Assembly (NCBI RefSeq): GCF_012641275.1
Contig: NZ_JABAIA010000001.1
Location: 496,001 to 560,000, forward strand
Direction: 5' to 3'
Source of the DNA: Chitinophaga varians
GTDB lineage: Bacteria; Bacteroidota; Bacteroidia; Chitinophagales; Chitinophagaceae
DNA length: 64,000 nucleotides
Below are positions 9,919 through 17,974 of this stretch, piece by piece. A program made the position numbers and the translations under genes. Below the pieces are notes generated by a model. That model was not told the DNA's origin, did no database searches, and saw only the letters and a list, made by a program, of their open reading frames with translations. Position 1 is the first letter of the stretch. Each line of letters begins with the position of its first letter.

Positions 9919-9926
9919 TAAATTTG
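9919..9926 (+). promoter_or_regulatory. TAnnTTTG -7 element of pfkB
   Basis: TAAATTTG lies 37 bases before the pfkB ATG at 9964, in a divergent intergenic region. It is an exact match to the Bacteroidota -7 consensus. No clear -33 TTTG is found 19-21 bases upstream. Confidence 0.45.
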
Positions 9927-9963
9927 TACATCTGTTTGAAAATTCAGTAAAAGTTAAGGACGT

Positions 9964-10890
9964 ATGAAACGAATCGTCACTATCACCTTTAATCCGGCGC
10001 TGGACAAAAGCACCGTTGTACCGGCGCTGCTGCCGGATAAGAAACTGAAATGTTCTGTACCGGTCTTCCAGCCGGGAGGAGGCGGTGTTAACGTGGCAAG
10101 GGCGATCGTAAAACTGGGAGGGACGGCCACAGCGGTATACCTGGCAGGCGGGCATACCGGGGCATTCTTTCATGACCTGCTGGAAGCGGAGCTGGTGGCA
10201 TCTATCAGGATACCTATTGCCGGTATCACCCGGGAGAACCTTATCCTATACAATAACTCCACTAAAGAACAGTTCCTGCTGGATATGCCAGGGCCGCAGG
10301 TAACGCAGGAGGAATGGCAGCATTTCCAGTTACGCCTCGAGGCGCTCACCCGGGATGCCGCATTTGTGGTGGCGAGCGGCAGTCTGCCACCTGGCGTGCC
10401 TGCCAATGCCTTCAGTGTGGCAGGGCGTATCGCGCAACAAAATGGCGCTGCCTTCGTGGTAGACACATCAGGAGAGCCTCTGAAGCTGGCTGCCAATAGC
10501 GGCGTGTATTTTCTGAAACCTAACCTGGGAGAACTGGCTGCTTTGACAGGTAAAGACAAGCTGACAGGGGAAGAGGTCGTGCATGCAGCACAGCAGGTGC
10601 TTGATCAGGAAGGGTGTGAGTTCCTCGTAGTATCCCTGGGCGCAGCCGGCGCTATGCTGGTAGAGAGAAAAAAGGTGCATCGCATACAGGCGCCTGTTGT
10701 AAAGCGGCTCAGTACCGTAGGTGCCGGCGACAGCATGGTGGCTGGTATTGTCACCAAACTGGCGGCCGGCGAAGATATATTACAGGCAGTAAAATATGGT
10801 GTGGCTTGCGGCACTGCCGCTACGATGCACCCCGGCACCACGCTCTGCAAACAGGAAGATGCAGATGTGTTGTTCCGTAGCATGGGCTAA
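9964..10890 (+). CDS. pfkB: 6-phosphofructokinase, Pfk-2 (PfkB family)
   Basis: 308 residues, the length of E. coli Pfk-2, and the resemblance is close along the whole chain: NPALD near residue 10, VFQPGGGGVNVARAI at about 34-48, VASGSLPPGV at about 137-146, LKPNLGE at about 184-190, VVSLGAAGA, and TVGAGDSMVAG with the catalytic-base Asp at 256. It phosphorylates fructose 6-phosphate with ATP in glycolysis, in the cytoplasm. A tagatose 6-phosphate or 1-phosphofructokinase role is the alternative within the family. The similarity to Pfk-2, including the GTTLCKQEDA stretch near the C-terminus, favours 6-phosphofructokinase. Confidence 0.9.
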   Translation: MKRIVTITFNPALDKSTVVPALLPDKKLKCSVPVFQPGGGGVNVARAIVKLGGTATAVYLAGGHTGAFFHDLLEAELVASIRIPIAGITRENLILYNNSTKEQFLLDMPGPQVTQEEWQHFQLRLEALTRDAAFVVASGSLPPGVPANAFSVAGRIAQQNGAAFVVDTSGEPLKLAANSGVYFLKPNLGELAALTGKDKLTGEEVVHAAQQVLDQEGCEFLVVSLGAAGAMLVERKKVHRIQAPVVKRLSTVGAGDSMVAGIVTKLAAGEDILQAVKYGVACGTAATMHPGTTLCKQEDADVLFRSMG

Positions 10891-10896
10891 ACCGCC

Positions 10897-11346
10897 TTAA
10901 CTATTGACCTTCACCACTTCCATACGTGTGCTCACCCCTACCCTCGTTAAAGCATTAATAGAGATGATGGCCATGATCAGATAGGAGATGTAGGTCTCAT
11001 CAAAATACTGCAAGGCCAGTTGATACGTTTCATCGCTCAGTCCATGCCGGTGGACCAGCGTGATTTCTTCCGTCATGGCCAGCACCACTTTTTCTTCGTC
11101 CGTAAAGAGGCCGGCTTCCCGCCAGCCGCTCAGCACAAACAGCCGCTGGCTGCTTTCTCCGTGCTGTAACGCCGTACGGTTGTGTATGTCCATACAATAG
11201 GTGCAACCATTGATTTGCGCTGTGCGTATATCGATCAGGTCTTTGTGGGATTCTTTCAGCGGGCTGTGGGCCAGGAAAGTATCCATGGCGAGAATGGCTT
11301 TATATCCTTCCGGGATTAATCTTTTCATATGGAGACGTTGACTCAT
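10897..11346 (-). CDS. AhpD-like / carboxymuconolactone decarboxylase family protein
   Basis: 149 residues from the ATG at 11346; a longer frame from 11373 adds nine residues overlapping the promoter element and is unlikely. The family signature CTYCMDIHNRTA gives the redox CxxC followed by His three residues on, as in alkylhydroperoxidase AhpD. It probably acts as a small peroxidase or disulfide reductase in the cytoplasm. It converges on pfkB with 6 bases between stops. Its strand neighbour upstream is a Crp-like regulator, a common pairing in Bacteroidota. Confidence 0.88.
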   Translation of the reverse strand: MSQRLHMKRLIPEGYKAILAMDTFLAHSPLKESHKDLIDIRTAQINGCTYCMDIHNRTALQHGESSQRLFVLSGWREAGLFTDEEKVVLAMTEEITLVHRHGLSDETYQLALQYFDETYISYLIMAIISINALTRVGVSTRMEVVKVNS

Positions 11347-11370
11347 GGCTGTTATTTTTTTAGTACAGCA

Positions 11371-11378
11371 CAAAACTA
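11371..11378 (-). promoter_or_regulatory. TAnnTTTG -7 element of the AhpD-like gene
   Basis: TAGTTTTG on the minus strand, 24 bases before the chosen ATG at 11346. It supports that start, because the alternative upstream start would lie inside the element. Confidence 0.5.
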
Positions 11379-11410
11379 CAACGCCGGCTACCGGAAAAAC
11401 TTAAGCTGGA

Positions 11411-11986
11411 TTAAGAAATACGTCTGGCCCTTAGTTCGCTGAGATATTCGGGGGTGAGGCCCAGGTAGGAAGCCAGCAGGTGCTGCGGCACCCGTTGCAC
11501 GAACTCCGGGAAATTACGGCTGAAATGAAGATAGAGCTGTTCCTTGGAATAATCTCCCAGGTAGCGGGTGCGGTACTGTGCAGCAGCATGCGCTTTCTGA
11601 TGTACTAGCCGGAAATAACGTTCCATCTTGGGATGAAGCGCCAGCATTGTTTCACGGTTGGCGACACTGATGGCCAGCACTTCGGATTTTTCCACAGCCT
11701 GTATATAGAATTCAGAAGGTGTTTGCAATTGCAGCGAAGTATAGTCCGCCATCCACCAGTTTTCAATGGCAAACTGGATTGTTTTTTCCACGCCTTTGTT
11801 ATTGACAAAAAACAACCGCAGGCAGCCTTTCTCTACAAAATAGTCATACTTGCAGACTTTGCCTTCTTCCAGCAGGTTGACCTTCTTGGTCAATGCAACT
11901 TTTTCAAAATAAGAGAGGATGGAAGTCAGGTCTTCATCACTGACATCCACAAACTTACGGATGTGTTGTTGTAATACGGTGGACAT
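11411..11986 (-). CDS. Crp/Fnr family transcriptional regulator
   Basis: 191 residues. A cyclic-nucleotide-binding-like beta-roll covers about 20-115 (YDYFVEKGCLRLFFVNNKG, IQFAIENWWMADY). A short C-terminal helix-turn-helix follows at about 160-188 (QHLLASYLGLTPEYLSELRAR). This compact form is very common in Bacteroidota, and most members lack the Arg/Glu needed for cAMP. The ligand is unknown. It likely regulates the adjacent AhpD-like gene or the nearby SDR. Confidence 0.88.
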   Translation of the reverse strand: MSTVLQQHIRKFVDVSDEDLTSILSYFEKVALTKKVNLLEEGKVCKYDYFVEKGCLRLFFVNNKGVEKTIQFAIENWWMADYTSLQLQTPSEFYIQAVEKSEVLAISVANRETMLALHPKMERYFRLVHQKAHAAAQYRTRYLGDYSKEQLYLHFSRNFPEFVQRVPQHLLASYLGLTPEYLSELRARRIS

Positions 11987-11993
11987 GGTAGGT

Positions 11994-12001
11994 CAAAAAT
12001 A
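11994..12001 (-). promoter_or_regulatory. TAnnTTTG -7 element of the Crp-like gene
   Basis: TATTTTTG on the minus strand, 7 bases before the ATG at 11986. The spacing implies a leader of only a few bases at most. Confidence 0.4.
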
Positions 12002-12073
12002 CCACAAAAAACGCCAAAAGCATTATCTTCCGGCAGGCCACTGCAAAGGCGCCTTTTGCAGTGACAACCTTCA

Positions 12074-12826
12074 TCAAAACGCGCTATAGCGCAGACCACC
12101 ATCCACTCCCACCATGGTGCCGGTCACGTACCTGGCACGGGGTGATACCAGGAATGTTGCCATATTGGCAATGTCCTGTGTTTCCCCGAAATCGCCCAGT
12201 GGTATTTCTTTCGATGCAAATTTTTGACGCTCCTCGCCCTGAAAAAACGGACGGATATTTTCCGTATCTATCAGGCCCGGCTGCAGGTTATTCACCCGGA
12301 TGCCATATTTGCCCAGTTCTCCGGCCAGTTGTTTGGACCATACCACTACAGCCGCTTTGGCCACCGAAGATGCATTGATGGTACGCAATTCGAAGGTGCT
12401 GGTGATGTTGAGGATAACACCGTCGCGGCGCTCCATCATTTGAGGAAGGAATTGTTGCGTCAGCTGTCGCAGACGGTCAAAATGCAGCAGGAAAGAGGCA
12501 TCCCAGTCTTTATCCGCGCCGATGACGTCTAGTGGCACGCTTTTGCCGGCGTTGTTCACCAGGATATCCACATGCCCTAATCCTGCGAATGCCGCTGCGG
12601 CTATTTTCTGCGGCGCATTGGTCGCCATAAAGTCCTGCGATAATATCACCGGTCCCACGCCCCCTGCCGCCACTACTTCTTCGCGCAGGCTATTCAATAA
12701 ATCTTCATTTCTTCCGGTGGCCAATACTTTCACGCCTTCAAGGGCCAGTTCTTTGGTGATGGCACGTCCCATGCCCTGACTGGCACCTGTTACTACTGCT
12801 GTTTTTCCTTTTAAATAGAGGTCCAT
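12074..12826 (-). CDS. SDR family oxidoreductase lacking the catalytic Tyr
   Basis: 250 residues from the ATG at 12826. The Rossmann motif TGASQGMG lies at 13-20, the NNAG motif is present, and the C-terminus (YVTGTMVGVDGGLRYS) is typical of classical SDRs. The active site is not: where YxxxK is expected the sequence is SSVAK, so Lys is kept and Tyr is Ser. The segment between the catalytic Ser and that position is about three residues short. It may be a cofactor-binding protein with altered chemistry. An HxlR regulator gene is divergent, 95 bases away, suggesting electrophile- or aldehyde-responsive control. Confidence 0.85.
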   Translation of the reverse strand: MDLYLKGKTAVVTGASQGMGRAITKELALEGVKVLATGRNEDLLNSLREEVVAAGGVGPVILSQDFMATNAPQKIAAAAFAGLGHVDILVNNAGKSVPLDVIGADKDWDASFLLHFDRLRQLTQQFLPQMMERRDGVILNITSTFELRTINASSVAKAAVVVWSKQLAGELGKYGIRVNNLQPGLIDTENIRPFFQGEERQKFASKEIPLGDFGETQDIANMATFLVSPRARYVTGTMVGVDGGLRYSAF

Positions 12827-12921
12827 GACTGTTGTTTTGAAATTCTTTGTAAAAGTAAACAGCAACTGTTAATTTTATGTTGTATACCATCAATTGTGTG
12901 GTACATACAAATATGTGCGTC

Positions 12922-13305
12922 ATGGCAAACAGAAAACAAAACTCGACCTATAGCCGCAATGAAAAATGCATCACCGGCTGCGATCTTACCTACGCTATTT
13001 ACATGCTTGGCGGCAGATGGAAACTCCTGATACTGGATAAGCTCGCCGCACGCAAAATGCGCTACAGCGAGCTTAAAAAAGAATTTTCGTATATCACTGA
13101 ACGTATGCTGACATTACAGCTCAAAACGATGGAGCAGGACGGCCTGGTAAAACGGACCGTTTATCCGGAAGTACCACCCCGGGTGGAATATGAACTGACA
13201 GATGCCGCCCGGGAACTGGAACCTATCTTAAGTCAACTGAGCAACTGGGGCAATAAACAAAGAAAGATAGCCCAACAGGAAGCAACGGTCAACTCTCCCA
13301 TGTGA
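12922..13305 (+). CDS. HxlR family transcriptional regulator
   Basis: 127 residues from the ATG at 12922; an ATG at 12913 is also possible. The winged-helix HxlR core is plain: CITGCDLTYAIYMLGGRWKLLIL, then RYSELKKEFSYITERMLTLQL and the wing RTVYPEVPPRVEYELT. The Cys near the N-terminus (CITGC) is the redox/electrophile sensor in studied HxlR/HypR proteins; two Cys are present here. It is divergent from the SDR gene and probably controls it. Its last 17 bases overlap the convergent DUF2004-like gene. Confidence 0.92.
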   Translation: MANRKQNSTYSRNEKCITGCDLTYAIYMLGGRWKLLILDKLAARKMRYSELKKEFSYITERMLTLQLKTMEQDGLVKRTVYPEVPPRVEYELTDAARELEPILSQLSNWGNKQRKIAQQEATVNSPM

Positions 13306-13789
13306 TTTCAGCCAGCTGCCGCGGTTCTTTCCATTTCAGCACCAGCAGCTGGTCACAGGGTTTTCCATTGATATCGATGGTATAATCGAAAATTGCGAAA
13401 TCGGCGGTACCATACTTACCATCAGGATAAAAGCCTACGCGTTTTAATCTCAGCTTATGTAACAATGCAGTTGACTTTTCTTCGTCACTCCCTGCATCCC
13501 CAATGATGCCTGCCACTTCCTCATTCTCCAGTTCTTCGATATAAAAACGGATGTAATCGCGTGTTTCACCTTCACCGGTGGCAAAATCATGCTGAATAGC
13601 CAATATGTTCTGGTTATCCAGCTGTTCAATGTCCTGCAACCACGACTTGATAAGATCAGCCATTCTCACATCAACGCTGGTGTGTTCAAAGTTCAGATCA
13701 AGTTTGACGCCTGATGCAGTCGTTGCCTGGTAGTATTCTTCCAACTGCGCCAGGTTGATTTCTCCGAAGTAAGGCAGTGAATATTGCAT
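13289..13789 (-). CDS. DUF2004-like protein
   Basis: 166 residues, acidic, no signal peptide or membrane segment. The opening YFGEINLAQLEEYY and the central LDNQNILAIQHDF...YIRFYIEEL resemble DUF2004, a cytoplasmic family of unknown function. The 3' end overlaps the convergent HxlR gene by 17 bases. It follows the tail-fibre-like gene by 3 bases on the same strand, so the two are likely co-transcribed despite no evident link in function. Confidence 0.65.
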   Translation of the reverse strand: MQYSLPYFGEINLAQLEEYYQATTASGVKLDLNFEHTSVDVRMADLIKSWLQDIEQLDNQNILAIQHDFATGEGETRDYIRFYIEELENEEVAGIIGDAGSDEEKSTALLHKLRLKRVGFYPDGKYGTADFAIFDYTIDINGKPCDQLLVLKWKEPRQLAEITWES

Positions 13790-13792
13790 GTG

Positions 13793-14575
13793 TTATTTCT
13801 TTTCGAGTTCTTTAATACGCGCTTCCTGCCGCTGCAGTTGCAGCTGAAGCTGTTCCATTTTCTTGTTTTGTTCTATCAGGTATAACGTCAGCTCTTCTAT
13901 CTTCTTCATTTGTTGCTGCTGCATGTCGCCCAGGTCCAGCCCGTCTTTCAGGATAGTCGCTGCTGCCGGTATTTCCGGGAGATGTTTATATTGACGGATA
14001 TGTTTTTCCACTGCTTCAAGTGATGGCAGTACATACGAGGAGTCAAATACATAATCCGCCCAGCCGGTCTGCGTTACTCTCACTTTCTTAGCCATAATGT
14101 CACCTGCTACAGATAACATCGCGTAGGGTTTGTTGGTACCGATACCTACGTAACCATTGGGATTGATGCGTATCCGCTCTGTTCCGGCTGTCCCTATCAC
14201 AATATTCTGGTTCATCTCAGGAACGGTGGAGTACCCAGACAATTCAATAAAGGATTTTGTGGGAAAGTTAGTACCTCCACCGGCGGTCAACCGTAAAAAG
14301 CCATCATCCAGCATATGATTATCTTTGCTCCTTGCCCGGATCTCATATCCCGTTCCGGCTGACAGCGGAGGACGGGAATCCTGGTTGTTCAATCCTCCGT
14401 TGATCGTCATGCCACCATCCATTAACTGAAGCTTAGTAGTTCCGTCGTCAACGGTGCCTAAGACGATTCGTTGCGTGGTGGTTTTCCCTCTTTGTGTAAC
14501 TGTCTCTAAAGTTTCCTGTGCATGTACGGCTAAAAATGTGGTGCTCAGTACAAAGGAAAACAAACATTTCTTCAT
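13793..14575 (-). CDS. Secreted tail-fibre-like protein with C-terminal coiled coil
   Basis: 260 residues with a signal peptide (1-19, ending VHAQ). The middle has the repeating G-I-G-T-x-x-P motif (YVGIGTNKPYAMLSVAG) of trimeric fibre stalks. Then comes the WADYVFDSSYVLPSLEAVE block found at the end of many Bacteroidota fibre-like proteins. The last 55 residues are a Gln/Glu/Leu-rich coiled coil. It resembles phage tail-fibre knobs fused to chaperone-like ends, but there is no phage context. A surface or extracellular structural role is inferred. Confidence 0.7.
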   Translation of the reverse strand: MKKCLFSFVLSTTFLAVHAQETLETVTQRGKTTTQRIVLGTVDDGTTKLQLMDGGMTINGGLNNQDSRPPLSAGTGYEIRARSKDNHMLDDGFLRLTAGGGTNFPTKSFIELSGYSTVPEMNQNIVIGTAGTERIRINPNGYVGIGTNKPYAMLSVAGDIMAKKVRVTQTGWADYVFDSSYVLPSLEAVEKHIRQYKHLPEIPAAATILKDGLDLGDMQQQQMKKIEELTLYLIEQNKKMEQLQLQLQRQEARIKELEKK

Positions 14576-14641
14576 AGGTTTTATATATTTTGAGTACGTT
14601 AATGTAAATTATTTCATCTTATCCTTTATACCGAATTAAAT

Positions 14642-14977
14642 ATGCCTGTTGCTACAACTTATTTCATCAAGGCACAGATACTCGGCGTTACACTCGACCA
14701 ATTGTTAACTCTCTACGGACGTGAGATCCGCCTTGGAGGTGCTGACGAGGCATATATAGAAGATAATATGGTCAGGTTTTCGGGCGCTGCCTTCAGGGTA
14801 GGCCGTCACCGGGGCAAGTTCGCTGATTTTACCGATGGCCGGCTGATTATTGAGGAAACACCCACCGAATACCTCGTATCACTGGAGGCATCATGGCCTA
14901 AAACTATCCCGTTGTTCAGTGTATTTTTCACCAACCTGAGAAATAAACTGGAACAGGAAATATGGGGACTGCGCTGA
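14642..14977 (+). CDS. Hypothetical protein, 111 residues
   Basis: Not recognised. It has no signal peptide or membrane segment and mixed alpha/beta composition. The N-terminal half contains GREIRLGGADEAYIEDNMVRFSG and the C-terminal half a Trp/Phe-rich amphipathic helix. The start at 14642 is 66 bases from the divergent fibre-like gene. Codon use matches neighbours, which supports a real gene. Confidence 0.6.
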   Translation: MPVATTYFIKAQILGVTLDQLLTLYGREIRLGGADEAYIEDNMVRFSGAAFRVGRHRGKFADFTDGRLIIEETPTEYLVSLEASWPKTIPLFSVFFTNLRNKLEQEIWGLR

Positions 14978-15047
14978 ACTTAGGGAAAAGGTACTTTTAT
15001 TCCTCCACTTTTCTTTCTATCTTTTTGCCGTACAATCTCATCATTCC

Positions 15048-15959
15048 ATGCATAAATTCACGCTGCTGGCATTGCTGCTATGGCCGGCCATTACGTTTTC
15101 CCAACTGAAGAAAAAGCCGGATACCCGGCTGCAACAGGAACTGCAGCAGATCGTCGATAAGTTCAAAGGCACCGCCGGCGTATATGTGCAACAGTTAGCA
15201 ACAGGCGAATGGGCTGCTATCAATGCAGACACCATCTTTCCGACGGCCAGTATTGTAAAGGTCCCGCTGCTGGTGGGACTGTTCGATAAACTGGACAAGG
15301 GAGAACTGGGCTACCACCAGACATTGATATACCGTGACTCCGCCAAAACCGGCGGCTCCGGCCTGATGCAATTCTTCAAAGACAGCTCCGAAACAGAAGT
15401 CAGCATACTTGCTGCTTTAATGATGGCTTACAGCGACAACACCACTTCCCTCTGGAATCAGCAGCTGGCAGGCGGCGGCGCGGCCGTTAACGCCCTGCTG
15501 GAAAAATATGGTTTAAAAGACACCCGCGTAAATTCCCGTACCCCTGGCCGGGAAGAGAACCGGAAAATATATGGCTGGGGCCAGACCACCCCGCGTGAAA
15601 TGGCGACACTGGTGACAAAAATCTTCCGGGGAGAAATCATCAGCCGCCCTTCCAGTGAACGGATGTACCGACTGATGACCAAAGGCTACTACGACGAACA
15701 GGCGCTCACCCAGATACCGCCATATGTGCAGGCGGCCGCTAAAACAGGCTCTGTCAATGAATCCCGCTCGGAAGTAGTGCTGGTCAATGCGCCACACGGG
15801 GACTATGTATTTTATATCGGCACCAAAAACATCCAGGACCAACGGTGGACAGCCGACAATGAGGCGGTCAACATGATCCGGGAAATTTCCGCGCTGCTTT
15901 GGAAACATTTTGAACCCAAAAGCAAATGGACGCCTGTTTTCCGAAAGGACAAATATTAA
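15048..15959 (+). CDS. Beta-lactamase-fold (class A-like) secreted serine hydrolase
   Basis: 303 residues with a signal peptide (1-19). The serine penicillin-recognising motifs are present: SIVK at 68-71 with the nucleophile, SDN at 129-131, KTG at 232-234. The omega-loop glutamate with Asn four residues on, needed for deacylation in class A beta-lactamases, is not seen. The matching region reads PGREENRKIYGWGQTTP. It could be a beta-lactamase of a divergent Bacteroidota subclass or a periplasmic peptidase/esterase with the same fold. A perfect palindrome right after the stop forms its terminator. Confidence 0.8.
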   Translation: MHKFTLLALLLWPAITFSQLKKKPDTRLQQELQQIVDKFKGTAGVYVQQLATGEWAAINADTIFPTASIVKVPLLVGLFDKLDKGELGYHQTLIYRDSAKTGGSGLMQFFKDSSETEVSILAALMMAYSDNTTSLWNQQLAGGGAAVNALLEKYGLKDTRVNSRTPGREENRKIYGWGQTTPREMATLVTKIFRGEIISRPSSERMYRLMTKGYYDEQALTQIPPYVQAAAKTGSVNESRSEVVLVNAPHGDYVFYIGTKNIQDQRWTADNEAVNMIREISALLWKHFEPKSKWTPVFRKDKY

Positions 15960-15968
15960 ATCCCTTCA

Positions 15969-16008
15969 AAACTAAAATCCCCGGCACCGGTGCCGGGGAT
16001 TTTAGTTT
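15969..16008. terminator. Bidirectional intrinsic terminator (40-base perfect palindrome)
   Basis: Two 20-base arms without a loop, GC-rich at the centre (ccccggcacc/ggtgccgggg) and flanked by A-rich and T-rich ends. It can therefore end transcripts from both sides. It sits between the convergent hydrolase gene and the LytTR gene. Confidence 0.9.
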
Positions 16009-16016
16009 CAAGTCAA

Positions 16017-16721
16017 TTATTTCCTGATCAGGTGTCTGTCTATCAGCTGCATCAGCTCATCTTTATAAATCCTGCTTACCGGGATCTTATGGGTACCTAT
16101 CGTAATTTCATTGCCTGACAAGGACTGTATCTTGTTCACCGCCACAATAAACGATTTCTGTATGCGCAGAAAACGGCATACCGGCAGCTGCTCCTCCACT
16201 GATTTCATGGTGGCCAGCGTCATAAACTTACCCTGCTGTGTATTGATCGTTACATAGTTTTGCGTACCCTCTATATAAAGGATATCGTCATAGTTGATTT
16301 TCTCATAGCTGTTGTTGCACTTGATAAAGAAAAAATCCGCTTCCGGCGAGGGCGTATGTTTGACCGTTAACATGTCACGCGCACGATTGACCGCACGCAG
16401 GAATCGTTCCGGTGTGATGGGCTTCACCAGGTAATCCAATACATTCAGCTCAAAACCTTCCAGCGCAAAATTGGGATAGGCTGTTGTGATGATCACCAAC
16501 GGGGGAGATGACAGCCCTTTCAGAAAGTCGATACCACGGACACGCGGCATTTCAATATCCAAAAACATAAGGTCTACCTGTTCGCGTGCCAGCATCTGAC
16601 TGGCTTCCATCGCATTACAGCAGCTGCCAAGAAAATCCAGAATGCCGGTTTCCCTGACCAACAGTTCCAGCCCTTCTCTGGCCAGTGGCTCATCGTCAAC
16701 AATGATACAACGCAGGTTCAT
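16017..16721 (-). CDS. LytTR family response regulator
   Basis: 234 residues. The receiver domain covers 1-115: acidic pair DDE at 9-11, phospho-acceptor Asp 55 in LMFLDIEMP, TT at about 80, and the Lys in LVKPI. A C-terminal LytTR DNA-binding domain covers about 130-230 (YIEGTQNYVTI, FLRIQKSFIVAVNKI). Its ATG overlaps the stop of the histidine kinase gene by 4 bases, so the two are translationally coupled. Targets cannot be read from sequence. Confidence 0.95.
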   Translation of the reverse strand: MNLRCIIVDDEPLAREGLELLVRETGILDFLGSCCNAMEASQMLAREQVDLMFLDIEMPRVRGIDFLKGLSSPPLVIITTAYPNFALEGFELNVLDYLVKPITPERFLRAVNRARDMLTVKHTPSPEADFFFIKCNNSYEKINYDDILYIEGTQNYVTINTQQGKFMTLATMKSVEEQLPVCRFLRIQKSFIVAVNKIQSLSGNEITIGTHKIPVSRIYKDELMQLIDRHLIRK

Positions 16722-17749
16722 ATTATTTTCAAGGTCAGTTTTACAGTAAAAACAGTATCACCCGGGGTGATCTGTAAATCATAGTTTCCTTTATAGATCA
16801 GTTCCAGCCGGCGTTTCACATTTTCCAGCCCGATACCGCCGGCGCCATTCACCATCGGCCGGCTGGTCACCGGCTCCACACTGTTCTCTACTTCCAGCAG
16901 GAAATCATTGTCATGGTGGTCCAGTTTCAACCGGATATGATTGTCCTTGTGAGTATAGGTAGACACATACTTAAACGCATTCTCCACAAAAGGGATCAGC
17001 AGCAGCGGCGCAATGGAAAAATGACGGACATTCGCTCCTACCTGGTAATCCAGTTGTAAAGCTTTCCCCTTCCGCAGCTGCTCCAGTTGCACATAATTGT
17101 TTAAATATGCTATTTCCTTTTCTATCGGAATGGTTTCGGTATTGCATTCATACAACTGGTACCGCAGCATGTCCGCAAAAGTGGCCAGCGTACCGGCCGC
17201 CATCTCCTGGTCTTTTCGGATGAGCACATAAATACTGTTGATAGCATTGAACAGGAAATGCGGGTTCATTTGCGATTTGAGGAAGCGCAGCTCATTTTCG
17301 GTCCGTTCCTTTTCCGCTTCACGTTGATGCCGTTCTTCCACCAGCCGCTCCTTGATGGTTTTAGCCGCAATAAATACAAAACAAACATAAAAGTTGGTCA
17401 TCGCTGTATAGATGGCAAAAGAAAAAATGCCGCTTATCTTCGCCATGGGATGATCGCCTTTGACCAGCAACAACATCAGCCACGCAATCAACAACGACAT
17501 CACAGCCCAGCATCCGGTGGCAGTCAGCGCAAACCGCCAGTACTGCCTGCGATAGAAATACTGTGGCATCAACCAGTAAATAATAGCATACACCAGTATG
17601 GCCTGAAAAAACAGGTATAGAGCATTGTTACGCAGCGCCTCCCCTACGGACACATGGTAGGTAGCACACGTGGAATAAGTCCAGAAACACAGGCTGGCCA
17701 GCCAAAACAGGATATGTGCTCCTTTATATGTGGAAAAGAATCGTCGCAT
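16718..17749 (-). CDS. LytS/YehU-type sensor histidine kinase
   Basis: 343 residues from the ATG at 17749. The N-terminal third has four hydrophobic membrane segments. The His_kinase domain carries LKSQMNPHFLFNAINSIYVLI with the phospho-accepting His, and a C-terminal ATPase domain carries PFVENAFKY (N box) and GAGGIGLENVKRRL (G box). It is the usual 4-TM Bacteroidota LytS-like kinase with no extra sensor domain. It forms an operon with the overlapping LytTR regulator gene. Confidence 0.94.
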   Translation of the reverse strand: MRRFFSTYKGAHILFWLASLCFWTYSTCATYHVSVGEALRNNALYLFFQAILVYAIIYWLMPQYFYRRQYWRFALTATGCWAVMSLLIAWLMLLLVKGDHPMAKISGIFSFAIYTAMTNFYVCFVFIAAKTIKERLVEERHQREAEKERTENELRFLKSQMNPHFLFNAINSIYVLIRKDQEMAAGTLATFADMLRYQLYECNTETIPIEKEIAYLNNYVQLEQLRKGKALQLDYQVGANVRHFSIAPLLLIPFVENAFKYVSTYTHKDNHIRLKLDHHDNDFLLEVENSVEPVTSRPMVNGAGGIGLENVKRRLELIYKGNYDLQITPGDTVFTVKLTLKII

Positions 17750-17974
17750 AAGTAGGTAAAGTAGCAAGGTCCGGGGAAGTTAACAACATTTATTGACGAA
17801 ACCTGTCTTCTGATGGATTAAATGCCTCTCCGCCCCGCTTCCGGGCGTCCTGGCAGGCACTATCCGCGTAAAACAATATTTCGTCCGTCAGAAACAGCTT
17901 CTTGTCAAATTGATTTTTATCGTCCCCGCAGAATAATTCACTTTGTGCCGGATCAACCGATAAAACAACTCCAT

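Noticed and set aside
15048..15959. Calling the beta-lactamase-fold gene an antibiotic-resistance gene
   Set aside because: The deacylation residues are not clear, so resistance cannot be claimed from sequence.
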